Shown here: positions 8,223-22,088 of the stretch, piece after piece | Position numbering within the stretch: position 1 is the stretch's first letter | Layout of the letters: each line of letters starts with the position of its first letter | From: Marilutibacter spongiae | GTDB taxonomy: Bacteria > Pseudomonadota > Gammaproteobacteria > Xanthomonadales > Xanthomonadaceae | Direction: 5' to 3' | Length of the DNA stretch: 64,000 bases | NCBI RefSeq assembly: GCF_014145325.1 | Contig: NZ_JACHTF010000003.1 | Location: 228,739-292,738, forward strand | The notes under the pieces: generated by a model | What the model was told of the DNA's origin: nothing | The model's database searches: none | The model's input: the letters and a program-made list of their open reading frames with translations, nothing else | Position numbers and translations under genes: made by a program

Positions 8223-9521
8223 ATGCACGCCACCCCGGACACGGACTTTCCCACCCAGAATCCCTTCGACGTCGTCATCGTGGGCGGTGGGGTGATCGGC
8301 CTGGCCTGCGCGCTGAGCCTGATCGAGGCCGGCCGCAGCGTCTGCGTCGTCGAGGCCGGCCGTGTCGGCGGCGGCAGCTCGCACGGCAACTGCGGCACGA
8401 TCACGCCCAGCCACGCACCGCCGCTGGCCGCACCGGGAATGGTCGCCACCGCGCTGCGCTGGATGTTCACCCCCGATGCGCCGCTCTACATCAAGCCCAG
8501 GATCGACCCCGCGTTGTGGCGCTGGCTGCTGGCCTTCGCCCTGCGTTGCAACGAACGCGACTGGCGCGCCAGCAGCATGGCCAAGGCGCGCCTGCTGAAC
8601 GACTCGCGCGCGCGGCTCGAGGACTGGATGACCCGGCATGGCCTGGACTGCGAGTTCCGTGCCTCGGGCGAGGACTACGTGTTCCGCGATCCCCGCGAGT
8701 TCGAGCACGGCCAGAAGGAACTGGTGCTGCTGGAGGAGGCGGGCATCCCGTACCGGCTCGTCGACGGTCCCGCCTACGAGGCCGGCGAACCCGCACTCAA
8801 GCCTGGCGTGGCCGGTGCGATCTGCTTCGACGGCGACGCCGCGCTGCGCCCCGACCGCTACGTCGCCGAGCTGGCGCGCGTGGTCCGCGCACGCGGCGGC
8901 ACCATCATCGAGCACTGCGCGGTGACCTCGGTCGAATCCGGCAGGCCGGCGCGCGTGCGCACCGCCCGCGGCGACCTCGCGGGTCGCGACGTGGTCTTCG
9001 CGGTCGGCGCATGGTCGCCGCGGATGGCCGATGCATTCGGCGTGCCGGCACTGCGCGCGCTGCTGCAGCCGGGCAAGGGGTACTCGATCACCTATTCGCG
9101 ACCCTCGCGGGTACCGCGGCGCCCGCTGGTCCTGCACGAACGCTCGGTCTGCGTCACGGTCTGGGAAGCGGGTTTCCGGCTCGGCAGCACCATGGAGTTC
9201 TCCGGCTACGACACCGAACTCAATCCGCGACGGCTCGCCGCACTCGAGCGCGGTGCGGCCGAGTACCTGCACGAGCCGGTCGGCCCGGTCGTGCAGGAGC
9301 GCTGGTACGGCTGGCGGCCGATGAGCCGCGACGATGTCCCGCTGATCGGCGCCGTACCCGGGCGCGAGGGCCTGTGGCTGGCGACCGGGCACGGCATGAT
9401 GGGCGTGAGCATGAGCGCCGGCACCGGCCAGCTGCTCGCCGACGTCATCTGCGGGCGTACGCCCGAGATCGACCCGGCACCGTACGGGATACAGCGTTTC
9501 ATCCGCGGCGCGGCGGGGTAA
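8223..9521 (+). CDS. FAD-dependent D-amino acid dehydrogenase-like oxidoreductase (DadA family)
   Basis: A 432-residue protein of the DAO/DadA superfamily. The N-terminal Rossmann motif VVIVGGGVIGLACALSL binds FAD ADP, and a GGSSHGNCG loop follows. The C-terminal segment WYGWRPMSRDDVPLIGAVPG, with LATGHGMMGVSMSAGTGQ after it, is the second FAD-contact region typical of DadA. It probably deaminates a D-amino acid or related secondary amine and passes electrons to the respiratory chain. No dadX racemase is nearby, so the substrate is open. The start at 8223 gives an N-terminus just ahead of the Rossmann fold. Confidence 0.85.
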   Translation: MHATPDTDFPTQNPFDVVIVGGGVIGLACALSLIEAGRSVCVVEAGRVGGGSSHGNCGTITPSHAPPLAAPGMVATALRWMFTPDAPLYIKPRIDPALWRWLLAFALRCNERDWRASSMAKARLLNDSRARLEDWMTRHGLDCEFRASGEDYVFRDPREFEHGQKELVLLEEAGIPYRLVDGPAYEAGEPALKPGVAGAICFDGDAALRPDRYVAELARVVRARGGTIIEHCAVTSVESGRPARVRTARGDLAGRDVVFAVGAWSPRMADAFGVPALRALLQPGKGYSITYSRPSRVPRRPLVLHERSVCVTVWEAGFRLGSTMEFSGYDTELNPRRLAALERGAAEYLHEPVGPVVQERWYGWRPMSRDDVPLIGAVPGREGLWLATGHGMMGVSMSAGTGQLLADVICGRTPEIDPAPYGIQRFIRGAAG

Positions 9522-9581
9522 CGCACTTTTCGCGACGCGCCTGCGACACTGCGACGGTCTTTCCGATATCGCGGGGCAAGC

Positions 9582-10928
9582 ATGCAACGGGACTACGACC
9601 TCATCGTGATCGGCGGCGGTTCCGGCGGCCTGGCCGGCGCCTTCCGCGCCGCCGGGCATGGCGCGCGGGTCGCGCTGATGGAGCCGGCGGCACTGGGCGG
9701 CACCTGCGTCAACGTCGGCTGCGTGCCGAAGAAGGCCATGTGGCTGGCCGCCGAGGTCGGACGGCGCATCGGCATGGGGCGCGTCCTCGGCTTCGATGCC
9801 ACGGCCTGCGCGCTCGACTGGCCGACCTTCGTCACCCATCGCGAGCGCTACATCCACAACATCCACGAGAGCTACAGGCGCCGACTGGACGCGGCCGCCA
9901 TCGTGCACGTGCCCAGGCGCGTGCGCCTGGTGGACCCCCGCACGGTGGAATGCGACGACGGCGTGAGCGTTTCCGCGGAGCGCATCCTCATCGCCACCGG
10001 CGGGCACGCGCTGCGCCCCGATATTCCCGGTGCCGACCTGGCCGCGGTGTCGGACGACTTCTTCGACTGGCGGCAGGCGCCGGAGCGCGTCGCGGTCGTC
10101 GGCGGCGGCTATGTCGCGGTCGAACTGGCCGGGGTGCTGCAGTCGCTGGGCAGCCAGGTGGACATGTGGGTGCGCGGCGACCGCCTGCTCCACGGCTTCG
10201 ACGAGGATGTCGCCGCGCAACTGGCCGACGACTACTGCCAGGCGGGCATCCGCCTGCACCTGGGCAGCGGGACGACCGCGATCGAGGCGGACGGCGAGCG
10301 CCGTCGCCTGCGCGATGGACGCGGCGAGTGGCACGGTCCCTACGACCAGGTCCTGCTGGCCACCGGGCGCGCGCCGAACACCCGCGACCTGGGCCTGGAC
10401 GCGGTGGGGGTGGACACCGATGCGCGCGGCCACGTGCGCGTCGACGAACGCCACCAGACCACCTGCCCGGGCATCCATGCGGTCGGCGACGTGACCGCGA
10501 GCGTGGCGCTCACGCCCGTCGCCATCGCCGCGGCGCGGCGCCTGATGGACCATCTGTTCGGCGGACGCGCGGACGCGTCGCTGGACCTCGAACAGGTCGC
10601 GACGGTGGTGTTCTCGCACCCGCCGCTGGGCAGCATCGGCCTGACCGAGGCGGCCGCGCGCGAGCGCCACGGCGACGACGTGCACGTCTACTCCACCGGC
10701 TTCCGCCCGATGCTCGAAGCGCTGACGGACACCCCGCAACGCAGCCTGTTCAAGCTGGTCTGCGTGGGCGAGGAGCGTCGCGTGGTCGGCCTGCACCTGC
10801 TCGGGGAGTCGGCCGACGAGATACTCCAGGGCTTCGCGGTCGCCATCCGCAAGGGCATCACCCTGCAGGACCTCAACGACACCATCGCCATCCACCCGAC
10901 CAGCGCCGAGGAAGTGGTGTTGATGTGA
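9582..10928 (+). CDS. gor: glutathione-disulfide reductase
   Basis: A 448-residue flavoprotein disulfide reductase. The FAD-binding motif IGGGSGGLAGAFRAA is followed by the redox-active pair in GGTCVNVGCVPKK (C46 and C51 region). A second dinucleotide motif VAVVGGGYVAVELAG binds NADPH. The C-terminal HPTSAEEVV carries the catalytic His-Glu dyad. The short N-terminus and VNVGCVPKK favour glutathione reductase over mercuric or lipoamide reductase. It uses NADPH to regenerate glutathione in the cytoplasm. A heptamer repeat array begins just after its stop. Confidence 0.92.
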   Translation: MQRDYDLIVIGGGSGGLAGAFRAAGHGARVALMEPAALGGTCVNVGCVPKKAMWLAAEVGRRIGMGRVLGFDATACALDWPTFVTHRERYIHNIHESYRRRLDAAAIVHVPRRVRLVDPRTVECDDGVSVSAERILIATGGHALRPDIPGADLAAVSDDFFDWRQAPERVAVVGGGYVAVELAGVLQSLGSQVDMWVRGDRLLHGFDEDVAAQLADDYCQAGIRLHLGSGTTAIEADGERRRLRDGRGEWHGPYDQVLLATGRAPNTRDLGLDAVGVDTDARGHVRVDERHQTTCPGIHAVGDVTASVALTPVAIAAARRLMDHLFGGRADASLDLEQVATVVFSHPPLGSIGLTEAAARERHGDDVHVYSTGFRPMLEALTDTPQRSLFKLVCVGEERRVVGLHLLGESADEILQGFAVAIRKGITLQDLNDTIAIHPTSAEEVVLM

Positions 10929-10933
10929 TTGGG

Positions 10934-11052
10934 GATTCGTGATTAGTGATTAGTGATTAGTGATTAGTGATTAGTGATTAGTGATTAGTGATTAGTGATT
11001 AGTGATTAGTGATTAGTGATTAGTGATTAGTGATTAGTGATTAGTGATTCGA
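10934..11052. repeat. tandem heptamer repeat (GATTAGT)n
   Basis: Fifteen exact head-to-tail GATTAGT copies run from 10941 to 11045. They are flanked by the degenerate copies GATTCGT at 10934-10940 and GATTCGA at 11046-11052. The array fills most of the 180-base gap between gor and the N-formylglutamate amidohydrolase gene. It is AT-rich against a very GC-rich background. Copy number is probably variable. Confidence 0.97.
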
Positions 11053-11108
11053 AGGGATCGCTTCCCGCTCCCCAATCACCGCCCAAAGCCCAAAGCTACA
11101 ATGACGGG

Positions 11109-11882
11109 ATGGATACCTGCACCCTGCACACGGGCCGAACGCCCCTGCTCGTCAGCCTGCCGCACGACGGCAGCCTGATTCCCCCGGATATCGCGGCGCG
11201 CATGCAGCCTGCGGCACGGCGGGCGCCGGACACCGATTGGCACGTCTCGCGGCTGTACGACTTCGCGCGGGACATGGGCGCGTCGGTGCTGGTGCCGCGT
11301 TACTCGCGCTACGTCGTCGACCTGAACCGTCCGCCGGACGACGTATCGCTTTATCCCGGGCAGAACACGACCGGACTGTGTCCCGCGGTGATGTTCAGTG
11401 GCGAGCCGGTCTACCTGGACGGCCAGGCACCGGCCGCCGGGGAAATCGCCGAGCGCGTGGAGCGTTACTGGAGGCCCTATCACCAGGCCCTCGCCGGCGA
11501 GCTGGAGCGCATCCGCGCGGTCCACGGCCGTGCGGTGCTGTGGGAGGCCCACTCGATCCGCAGCGAGGTCCCGTTCCTGTTCGAGGGGCGCTTGCCGGAC
11601 CTGAACCTGGGCACGGCGGGCGGCACGAGTTGCTCGCCTGCGCTGGCCGCGCGCCTGCAGGCGGTGCTCGATGGCCAGTTGCGCTACAGCCACGTCGTCG
11701 ACGGACGCTTCAAGGGCGGGCACATCACCCGTCACTACGGCCGGCCGGAGGCGGGCGTGGAAGCGGTGCAGCTGGAGCTGGCGCAGCTGAACTACATGGA
11801 CGAGGACGACTGGACTTACCAGCCCGGGCGTGCAGCCGAGCTGCAGGCGCTGATCCGTCGCCTGCTCGAATGCGCGCTCTGA
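11109..11882 (+). CDS. hutG: N-formylglutamate amidohydrolase
   Basis: A 257-residue protein of the N-formylglutamate amidohydrolase family. Visible signatures are VSLPHDGSLIPPDIAARM near the N-terminus, RYVVDLNRPPDD at about residues 72-83, LWEAHSIRS at about 142-150, and GGHITRHYGRP near residue 205. The acidic and His residues in these are the likely metal ligands. It hydrolyses N-formyl-L-glutamate to formate and glutamate, the last step of one histidine-degradation route. No other hut genes are present in the window, so the gene stands alone. The ATG at 11109 precedes MDTCTLHTG. Confidence 0.88.
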   Translation: MDTCTLHTGRTPLLVSLPHDGSLIPPDIAARMQPAARRAPDTDWHVSRLYDFARDMGASVLVPRYSRYVVDLNRPPDDVSLYPGQNTTGLCPAVMFSGEPVYLDGQAPAAGEIAERVERYWRPYHQALAGELERIRAVHGRAVLWEAHSIRSEVPFLFEGRLPDLNLGTAGGTSCSPALAARLQAVLDGQLRYSHVVDGRFKGGHITRHYGRPEAGVEAVQLELAQLNYMDEDDWTYQPGRAAELQALIRRLLECAL

Positions 11883-11898
11883 GGCGGGCGCCGCGGGC

Positions 11899-12966
11899 AT
11901 GGTGAGCGCCTCCTCGCCGGGGGGCGACGGCGAGGTCGACGACAGTGTCGACCGGGAGGCCGATGCCGAGCTGGCCCAGCCGCTCGATGTCGCGCCGGTG
12001 CGATCCACCCACGGCGTTCCGGCCTCGCCCGTGGCTGCGATGCTGCCCGGCCATCGTGCCGGCGGCGTGCTGCTGGCGGTGTTCGGCGCGATCGCGTTCT
12101 CCGGCAAGGCGATCATCGTCAAGCTGGCCTATCGCTACCAGGTCGACGCGATCACCCTGCTGGCGCTGCGCATGGTCGTGGCGCTGCCGTTCTTCCTGCT
12201 CATGGCGGCCTGGGCCTGGCGCACGTTGCCGCCGCTGGCCCGGGGCGACCGCTGGCGCATCGCGCTGCTCGGGGGGCTGGGCTACTACCTGGCCAGCTTC
12301 CTGGATTTCGCGGGCCTGGCCTACGTCACCGCGACGCTGGAACGGCTGATCCTCTACCTCAATCCGACCCTGGTGCTGCTGATCGGCGTGCTGTTCCTGG
12401 GCCGCTCCGTCAGCCGCACCCAGCTCGTGGCGCTCGCGCTGAGCTATGCCGGCGTGGTCCTGGCGGTCGCGCACGACCTGGACGTGGGCGGCAGCAACGT
12501 GGCCCTGGGCAGCCTGCTGGTGTTCGGCAGCGCGCTGTCGTATGCGCTGTACCTGATCGGCAGTGGCGAGGTGGTGGAACGGGTCGGCGCGGTGCGCCTG
12601 ACCGCCTATGCCAGCACGGTCGCCTGCGCGTTGTGCATCGGCCAGTTCCTGCTGCTGCGGCCGCTGGACGGGCTGGCCTCGCTGGCCCCGCAGGTGTTCG
12701 CGCTGTCGCTGCTCAACGGCACCGTGTGCACGGTACTGCCGGTGCTCGCGGTGATGATGGCGGTCGCCCGCATCGGCTCGGCGCAGGCGGCCCAGATCGG
12801 CATGCTCGGCCCGGTCTCGACGATCGTGCTGAGCGTGTTCCTGCTCGGCGAGCCGATGGGGCCATGGCAGGTGGCCGGCACCGTGCTGGTGCTGCTAGGG
12901 GTCTTCCTGGTCGGACGTGGCCCCACGAAAAGCGGGCGGCAAGCCGTCAGAAAGCGCAGTGCATGA
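11899..12966 (+). CDS. EamA family DMT transporter
   Basis: About ten transmembrane segments in two EamA repeats, from about residue 55 to 340. Typical DMT-fold elements include the GKAIIVKLAYRY segment, GLAYVTATLERLILYLNPTLVLLIG at the end of repeat 1, and the closing VAGTVLVLLGVFLVGRG. The family exports metabolites such as amino acids or nucleosides; the substrate cannot be named. The first 45 residues are hydrophilic and acidic, so the true start may be the ATG at 12040, though neither has a clear ribosome binding site. Its 3' end overlaps the convergent gene at 12947 by 20 bases. Confidence 0.85.
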   Translation: MVSASSPGGDGEVDDSVDREADAELAQPLDVAPVRSTHGVPASPVAAMLPGHRAGGVLLAVFGAIAFSGKAIIVKLAYRYQVDAITLLALRMVVALPFFLLMAAWAWRTLPPLARGDRWRIALLGGLGYYLASFLDFAGLAYVTATLERLILYLNPTLVLLIGVLFLGRSVSRTQLVALALSYAGVVLAVAHDLDVGGSNVALGSLLVFGSALSYALYLIGSGEVVERVGAVRLTAYASTVACALCIGQFLLLRPLDGLASLAPQVFALSLLNGTVCTVLPVLAVMMAVARIGSAQAAQIGMLGPVSTIVLSVFLLGEPMGPWQVAGTVLVLLGVFLVGRGPTKSGRQAVRKRSA

Positions 12967-13435
12967 CCGTCGCGCAGAGGCCGCCCTGGTTCACGATCAG
13001 GCCGGCAAGGCAGCCGGCGCTCGCGATCAGGGCAATGCGTGGCCAGGTGGTGGCGGCGCGTTTCTTGGCGATCAGTCCGGCGGCCAGCGTGCCGATGGCA
13101 GCGCCGGGCAGCGAAAAGAAGTAGCCCAGCCACAACAGTCCATCGGGGTGCGGCGTTGAAGCCGACCAGGCCATGTAGCCGCCCAGGAACGCCGCCAGCA
13201 CGCAGGCCGAACCGAAGAAAGCCGCGCCGCGGGCACTGACGAGGCCACCCAGGCCAGCGATCAGCAGCGGGATGCCCCCGGACAGGGCAAAGGTCTCCAG
13301 GGAGAAACTCCAGTGGCCGGAGCGAAAGTGGAATGCGAGCCAGGCCGCCGGCAGCAGGCAGACCACGACAGCCCACCAGGCGAGATGGGGCTCACGCGCC
13401 GAAGGCGGGTGTTCGTTCGAAGAGACAACTGCCAT
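12947..13435 (-). CDS. hypothetical membrane protein
   Basis: I do not recognise the family. The 162-residue product has about four hydrophobic helices: residues 20-36, 50-70, 75-90 and 100-122. A last one near 135-152 may complete five. A short polar N-terminus comes first. GC and codon use match its neighbours. The gene is convergent with the EamA transporter, overlapping its end by 20 bases, and lies about 100 bases downstream of parE on the same strand. No catalytic motif is visible. Confidence 0.65.
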   Translation of the reverse strand: MAVVSSNEHPPSAREPHLAWWAVVVCLLPAAWLAFHFRSGHWSFSLETFALSGGIPLLIAGLGGLVSARGAAFFGSACVLAAFLGGYMAWSASTPHPDGLLWLGYFFSLPGAAIGTLAAGLIAKKRAATTWPRIALIASAGCLAGLIVNQGGLCATVMHCAF

Positions 13436-13542
13436 GTGTGCGCTTCCATCTCCTTGGCCTACTCTTCAAGCGTCTCCAGGTCGTGCTGTCCGACGCCGGG
13501 ATGTCGATGCCGTCGCCACGGCCCCGGACAGTCAAGGGTCGA

Positions 13543-15450
13543 TCATACCTCGAGTGTCGCCAGGTCGCCCTTGGTCTCCAGCCACGCCTTCCGGTCGCCA
13601 GCCCGCTTCTTGCCCAGCAGCATGTCCATCAGCGATCGGGTGCTCTCGGCGTCCTCGACGGTCAGCTGGACCAGCCGCCGGGTGTCGGGGTGGATGGTCG
13701 ACTCGCGCAACTGCGACGGGTTCATCTCGCCCAGGCCCTTGAAGCGGGTCACGCTGATGGCACCGGCGGCGCCCTTCTTCTTCTCGGCCTTCTCGCGTTC
13801 GATCTTCTCCAGCAGGATGCGCTTCTCTTCCTCGTCGAGCGCATAGAACACCTGCTTGCCCAGGTCGACGCGGAACAGCGGCGGCATCGCGACGAAGACA
13901 TGGCCCGCCGCGACCAGGGCGGGGAAATGCTTCAGGAACAGCGCGGTGAGGAGGGTCGCGATGTGCAGGCCGTCGGAGTCCGCGTCGGCGAGGATGATGA
14001 CCTTGCCGTAGCGCAGGCCGCTGATGTCGTCCTTGCCCGGGTCGCAGCCGATCGCCACCGCCAGGTCGTGCACTTCCTGCGACGCCAGCACGCTGCCGGA
14101 AGCGACCTCCCAGGTGTTCAGGATCTTGCCGCGCAGGGGCATGATGGCCTGGAAGTCCTTGTCGCGCGCCTGCTTGGCACTGCCGCCAGCGGAGTCGCCT
14201 TCCACCAGGAACAGCTCGGTGCGGGAGAGGTCCTGGCTGGTGCAGTCGGCGAGCTTGCCGGGCAGGGCGGGGCCCTGGGTGACCTTCTTGCGGGTCACCT
14301 GCTTCTCGGTCTTCAGGCGCGCCGACGCACGCTCGATGGCCAGCTGCGCGATGCGCTCGCCCAGCTCGACGTGCTGGTTGAGCCACAGGCTGAAGGCATC
14401 GTGCGCGGCGCCCTCGACGAAGCCCGCGGCCTGGCGCGAGGACAGGCGCTCCTTGGTCTGGCCACTGAACTGCGGGTCGGTCATCTTCACCGACAGCACG
14501 AAGGCCACCCGGTCCCAGACATCCTCGGGCGCGAGCTTGACCCCGCGCGGGAGCAGGTTGCGGAAGTCGCAGAACTCGCGCAGCGCGTCGGTGAAGCCGG
14601 TGCGCAGGCCGTTGACGTGGGTGCCGTGCTGGGCGGTCGGGATGAGGTTGACGTAGCTTTCCTGGACCAGCTCGCCGTCGACCACCCAGGCCACGGCCCA
14701 GTCCACGGTCTCGGTGTCCTTGCTCAGGTTGCCCACGAACAGCTCGGGCGGCAGCAGTTCGCGCTCGACGAGCTCGCCGCGCAGGTAGTCGCGCAGGCCA
14801 TCCTCGTAGTGCCACTCGAGGGTTTCGCCGCTGGCGAGGTCGTTGAGCTTCACCGTCAGGCCGGGGCACAGCACGGCCTTGGCGCGCAGCAGGTGCTTGA
14901 GCGCGCGCACGTTGAACTTCGGCGTGTCGAAGTATTTCGGGTCGGGCCAGAACTGGACCCGGGTGCCGGTGTTCCGGCGACCGACGCTGCCCACCACTTC
15001 CAGCGGACTGTCGCGGTCGCCGTCCTTGAAGGACATCTTGTATTCGTTGCCGTCGCGCTTGATGAAAATGTCGACGTGCTTCGACAGCGCGTTGACCACG
15101 CTGACGCCGACGCCGTGCAGGCCGCCGGAGAAGGTGTAGTTCTTGTTGCTGAACTTGCCGCCGGCGTGCAGGCGCGTGAGGATCAGCTCGACGCCCGGGA
15201 TGCCTTCCTCGGGGTGGATGTCGACCGGCATGCCGCGGCCGTCGTCGGCGACCTCGCAGCTGCCGTCGGGATGCAGGGTCACCTCGATCGACCGGGCATG
15301 GCCCGCCAGCGCCTCGTCCACCGCGTTGTCGATCACTTCCTGGGCCAGGTGGTTGGGCCGGGTGGTGTCGGTGTACATGCCGGGCCGACGCTTCACGGGG
15401 TCCAGGCCGGACAGGACTTCGATATCGGCGGCGTTGTAGCGGGAATTCAT
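13543..15450 (-). CDS. parE: DNA topoisomerase IV subunit B
   Basis: A 635-residue type IIA topoisomerase B subunit. The GHKL ATPase motifs are EVIDNAVDEALAGH (N-box) and GVGVSVVNALS. The TOPRIM region has LFLVEGDSAGGSAKQARD and the acidic metal site DADSDGLH. The short length, without the gyrase B insert, and the opening MNSRYNAADIEVLSGLDPV fit ParE rather than GyrB. With ParC it unlinks replicated chromosomes. The start at 15450 gives the conserved N-terminus. It is divergent from the globin gene; parC is not in the window. Confidence 0.95.
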   Translation of the reverse strand: MNSRYNAADIEVLSGLDPVKRRPGMYTDTTRPNHLAQEVIDNAVDEALAGHARSIEVTLHPDGSCEVADDGRGMPVDIHPEEGIPGVELILTRLHAGGKFSNKNYTFSGGLHGVGVSVVNALSKHVDIFIKRDGNEYKMSFKDGDRDSPLEVVGSVGRRNTGTRVQFWPDPKYFDTPKFNVRALKHLLRAKAVLCPGLTVKLNDLASGETLEWHYEDGLRDYLRGELVERELLPPELFVGNLSKDTETVDWAVAWVVDGELVQESYVNLIPTAQHGTHVNGLRTGFTDALREFCDFRNLLPRGVKLAPEDVWDRVAFVLSVKMTDPQFSGQTKERLSSRQAAGFVEGAAHDAFSLWLNQHVELGERIAQLAIERASARLKTEKQVTRKKVTQGPALPGKLADCTSQDLSRTELFLVEGDSAGGSAKQARDKDFQAIMPLRGKILNTWEVASGSVLASQEVHDLAVAIGCDPGKDDISGLRYGKVIILADADSDGLHIATLLTALFLKHFPALVAAGHVFVAMPPLFRVDLGKQVFYALDEEEKRILLEKIEREKAEKKKGAAGAISVTRFKGLGEMNPSQLRESTIHPDTRRLVQLTVEDAESTRSLMDMLLGKKRAGDRKAWLETKGDLATLEV

Positions 15451-15623
15451 CGGGCGGGCGGTCTGCGTGGTCTGGGGCGTGGGGGGATGGTCGGGTGCGG
15501 GGGCGGGAAATTCAACCGCGCCGGCGAGGCCGTCGTGTGCTAGATCGTGACACGTTTGATCCCGGTCAAGCGCGGGCGGCGCCCCGGCGGGCATCCTGCC
15601 GCCCGCCACCACCGGGACCGCCC

Positions 15624-20462
<4,839 letters not shown>

Positions 20463-20465
20463 GCC

Positions 20466-20825
20466 ATGGCGCGGACGACGGGCAAGCGCTGGATGCCGGT
20501 GCTGCTGCTGTTGCTGGCAGTCCTGCTCGTCGTCCTGCAGTCGATGCTCTGGACCGGGGAGGGCGGCCGCGAAGCCGTGTCCGGGCTGCAGCAGCAGGTC
20601 GAGCGGCAGACCCACGACAACGCCTCGCGCGAGCAGCGCAACGCGGCGCTGTCGGCGGAGGTCGCCGACCTCAAGAACCTGGCCTCGGGCGGTGAAGCCG
20701 TCGAGGAGCGCGCGCGCAGCGAGCTGGGCATGATCAAGCCCGGCGAAGTGTTCTACCGCGTGGTCGAACCCGACGGGGCGGAGGCGCCGCAGGCTCCCCC
20801 GCCGGCGGATCCGCCCGCGCCATGA
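20466..20825 (+). CDS. ftsB: cell division protein FtsB
   Basis: A 119-residue bitopic membrane protein: short basic cytoplasmic N-terminus, one transmembrane helix (about residues 10-27), a periplasmic coiled coil (about 35-75), then the conserved RSELGMIKPGEVFYRVV block. It belongs to the FtsQLB divisome subcomplex. The C-terminus has an extra Pro/Ala-rich tail of about 18 residues beyond the usual end. It lies between eno and ispD, and its stop overlaps the ispD start by four bases. Confidence 0.92.
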   Translation: MARTTGKRWMPVLLLLLAVLLVVLQSMLWTGEGGREAVSGLQQQVERQTHDNASREQRNAALSAEVADLKNLASGGEAVEERARSELGMIKPGEVFYRVVEPDGAEAPQAPPPADPPAP

Positions 20826-21541
20826 ACGACGCGGTCTGGGCCATCGTGCCCGCGGCCGGGCGCGGCAGCCGGTTCGGCGGGGACCGTCCCAAGCAATACC
20901 TGGAAGTGGCGGGTCGGACGCTGCTCGAACATGCGCTCGATGCCCTGCTGGTGCATCCGCGGGTGGCGGGCGCGGTCGTCGCCCTGTCCGCGGACGACGC
21001 GTACTGGCCGGGCGAAGCCGCGCGCCAGGGCAAGCCGGTGCTTGCGTGCGTCGGCGGCGGAGAACGCGCGGACTCGGTGCTGGCCGCGCTCGATGCGCTG
21101 CCCGCCGATGTCGGCGACTCCAGCCTGGTGCTGGTGCACGACGCCGCGCGCCCGAACCTGCGCCTGGACGACCTCGATCGCCTCATCGCCGCCGCCGGCG
21201 CGCATGCCGACGGCGCCATCCTCGCCGCGCCGGTCCGCGACACGCTCAAGCGCGCGGCGGCCGACGGCGGCATCGCCTCCACCGAGCCGCGCGAATCCTT
21301 GTGGCGGGCGATGACGCCGCAGGCGTTCCGTCGCGGCCCGCTCGCATCGGCCCTTCGGGCCGCGCGTGGCGACGGCGTGGTGGTCACCGACGAGGCCATG
21401 GCGATCGAACGCCTGGGCGGCCGGCCCCGGCTGGTCGAGGGCCGCGAGGACAACCTGAAGGTCACCACGCCGGCGGACCATGCGCTGGTCGAGTTCCTGC
21501 TGGCCCGGGGCGACCGCGGCGCATCGGAACGCTCGACATAG
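20822..21541 (+). CDS. ispD: 2-C-methyl-D-erythritol 4-phosphate cytidylyltransferase
   Basis: A 239-residue nucleotidyltransferase with the N-terminal signature IVPAAGRGSRFGGDRPKQY, which binds CTP. VHDAARP and the later KVTTPADHALVEFLL segment are also typical. It activates methylerythritol phosphate with CTP in the MEP isoprenoid pathway. It is part of the eno-ftsB-ispD-ispF-truD run. A 66-base gap separates it from ispF, so it is not fused as in some alphaproteobacteria. Confidence 0.95.
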   Translation: MNDAVWAIVPAAGRGSRFGGDRPKQYLEVAGRTLLEHALDALLVHPRVAGAVVALSADDAYWPGEAARQGKPVLACVGGGERADSVLAALDALPADVGDSSLVLVHDAARPNLRLDDLDRLIAAAGAHADGAILAAPVRDTLKRAAADGGIASTEPRESLWRAMTPQAFRRGPLASALRAARGDGVVVTDEAMAIERLGGRPRLVEGREDNLKVTTPADHALVEFLLARGDRGASERST

Positions 21542-21607
21542 CCTGGTTCCCAATTACCGATACATCATTCCCGCTTCCCCATTCCCCACCCGCAAGAGAA
21601 CCCAGAC

Positions 21608-22081
21608 ATGCGCATCGGCCAGGGATTCGACGTCCATGCCTTCGGTGAAGGCGATCACGTGATGCTCGGCGGCGTTCGGGTGCCGCACGACCGCGGCGTG
21701 CTCGCGCACTCCGACGGCGACGTGGTCCTGCACGCACTGTGCGATGCGATGCTGGGCGCCCTGGCACTGGGCGACATCGGACAGCATTTCCCGCCCTCGG
21801 ATGCGCGCTGGAAGGACGCCGACAGCCTGGATTTCCTGCGCCACTGCGATGCCCTGGTGCGAGAGCGCGGCTGGATGGTCGGCAATGCCGATGTCACCGT
21901 CGTCTGCGAGCGGCCCAAAGTGGGGCCGCATGCCGCGGCCATGCGCGAGGCGATCGCCGGGGCGCTGGGCGTGATGATGGACGATGTCAGCGTCAAGGCC
22001 ACGACCACCGAAGCCCTGGGCTTCACCGGGCGGCGGGAGGGCATCGCCGCGCAGGCCGTCGTCCTGCTGCGGACGCTCTGA
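21608..22081 (+). CDS. ispF: 2-C-methyl-D-erythritol 2,4-cyclodiphosphate synthase
   Basis: A 157-residue trimeric MEP-pathway enzyme. The zinc site is visible as DVHAFGEG (Asp, His) near the N-terminus and the later His in [28 protein letters not shown] segment and the C-terminal [19 protein letters not shown] are characteristic. It cyclises CDP-ME 2-phosphate with release of CMP. An AAGAGAA site precedes the ATG. It is followed after seven bases by truD. Confidence 0.96.
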   Translation: MRIGQGFDVHAFGEGDHVMLGGVRVPHDRGVLAHSDGDVVLHALCDAMLGALALGDIGQHFPPSDARWKDADSLDFLRHCDALVRERGWMVGNADVTVVCERPKVGPHAAAMREAIAGALGVMMDDVSVKATTTEALGFTGRREGIAAQAVVLLRTL

Positions 22082-22088
22082 GGCGCGG

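Noticed and set aside
8139..10895. 918-codon minus-strand frame over the DadA-like and gor genes
   Set aside because: It is antisense to two flavoproteins with intact FAD motifs and has no recognisable domain.
9582..10928. Mercuric or dihydrolipoamide reductase
   Set aside because: The VNVGCVPKK redox motif, short N-terminus and HPTSAEE end fit glutathione reductase; there is no heavy-metal domain or C-terminal Cys pair.
10934..11052. Possible CRISPR, telomere-like or att repeat
   Set aside because: The heptamers are contiguous with no spacers. It is a simple tandem repeat.
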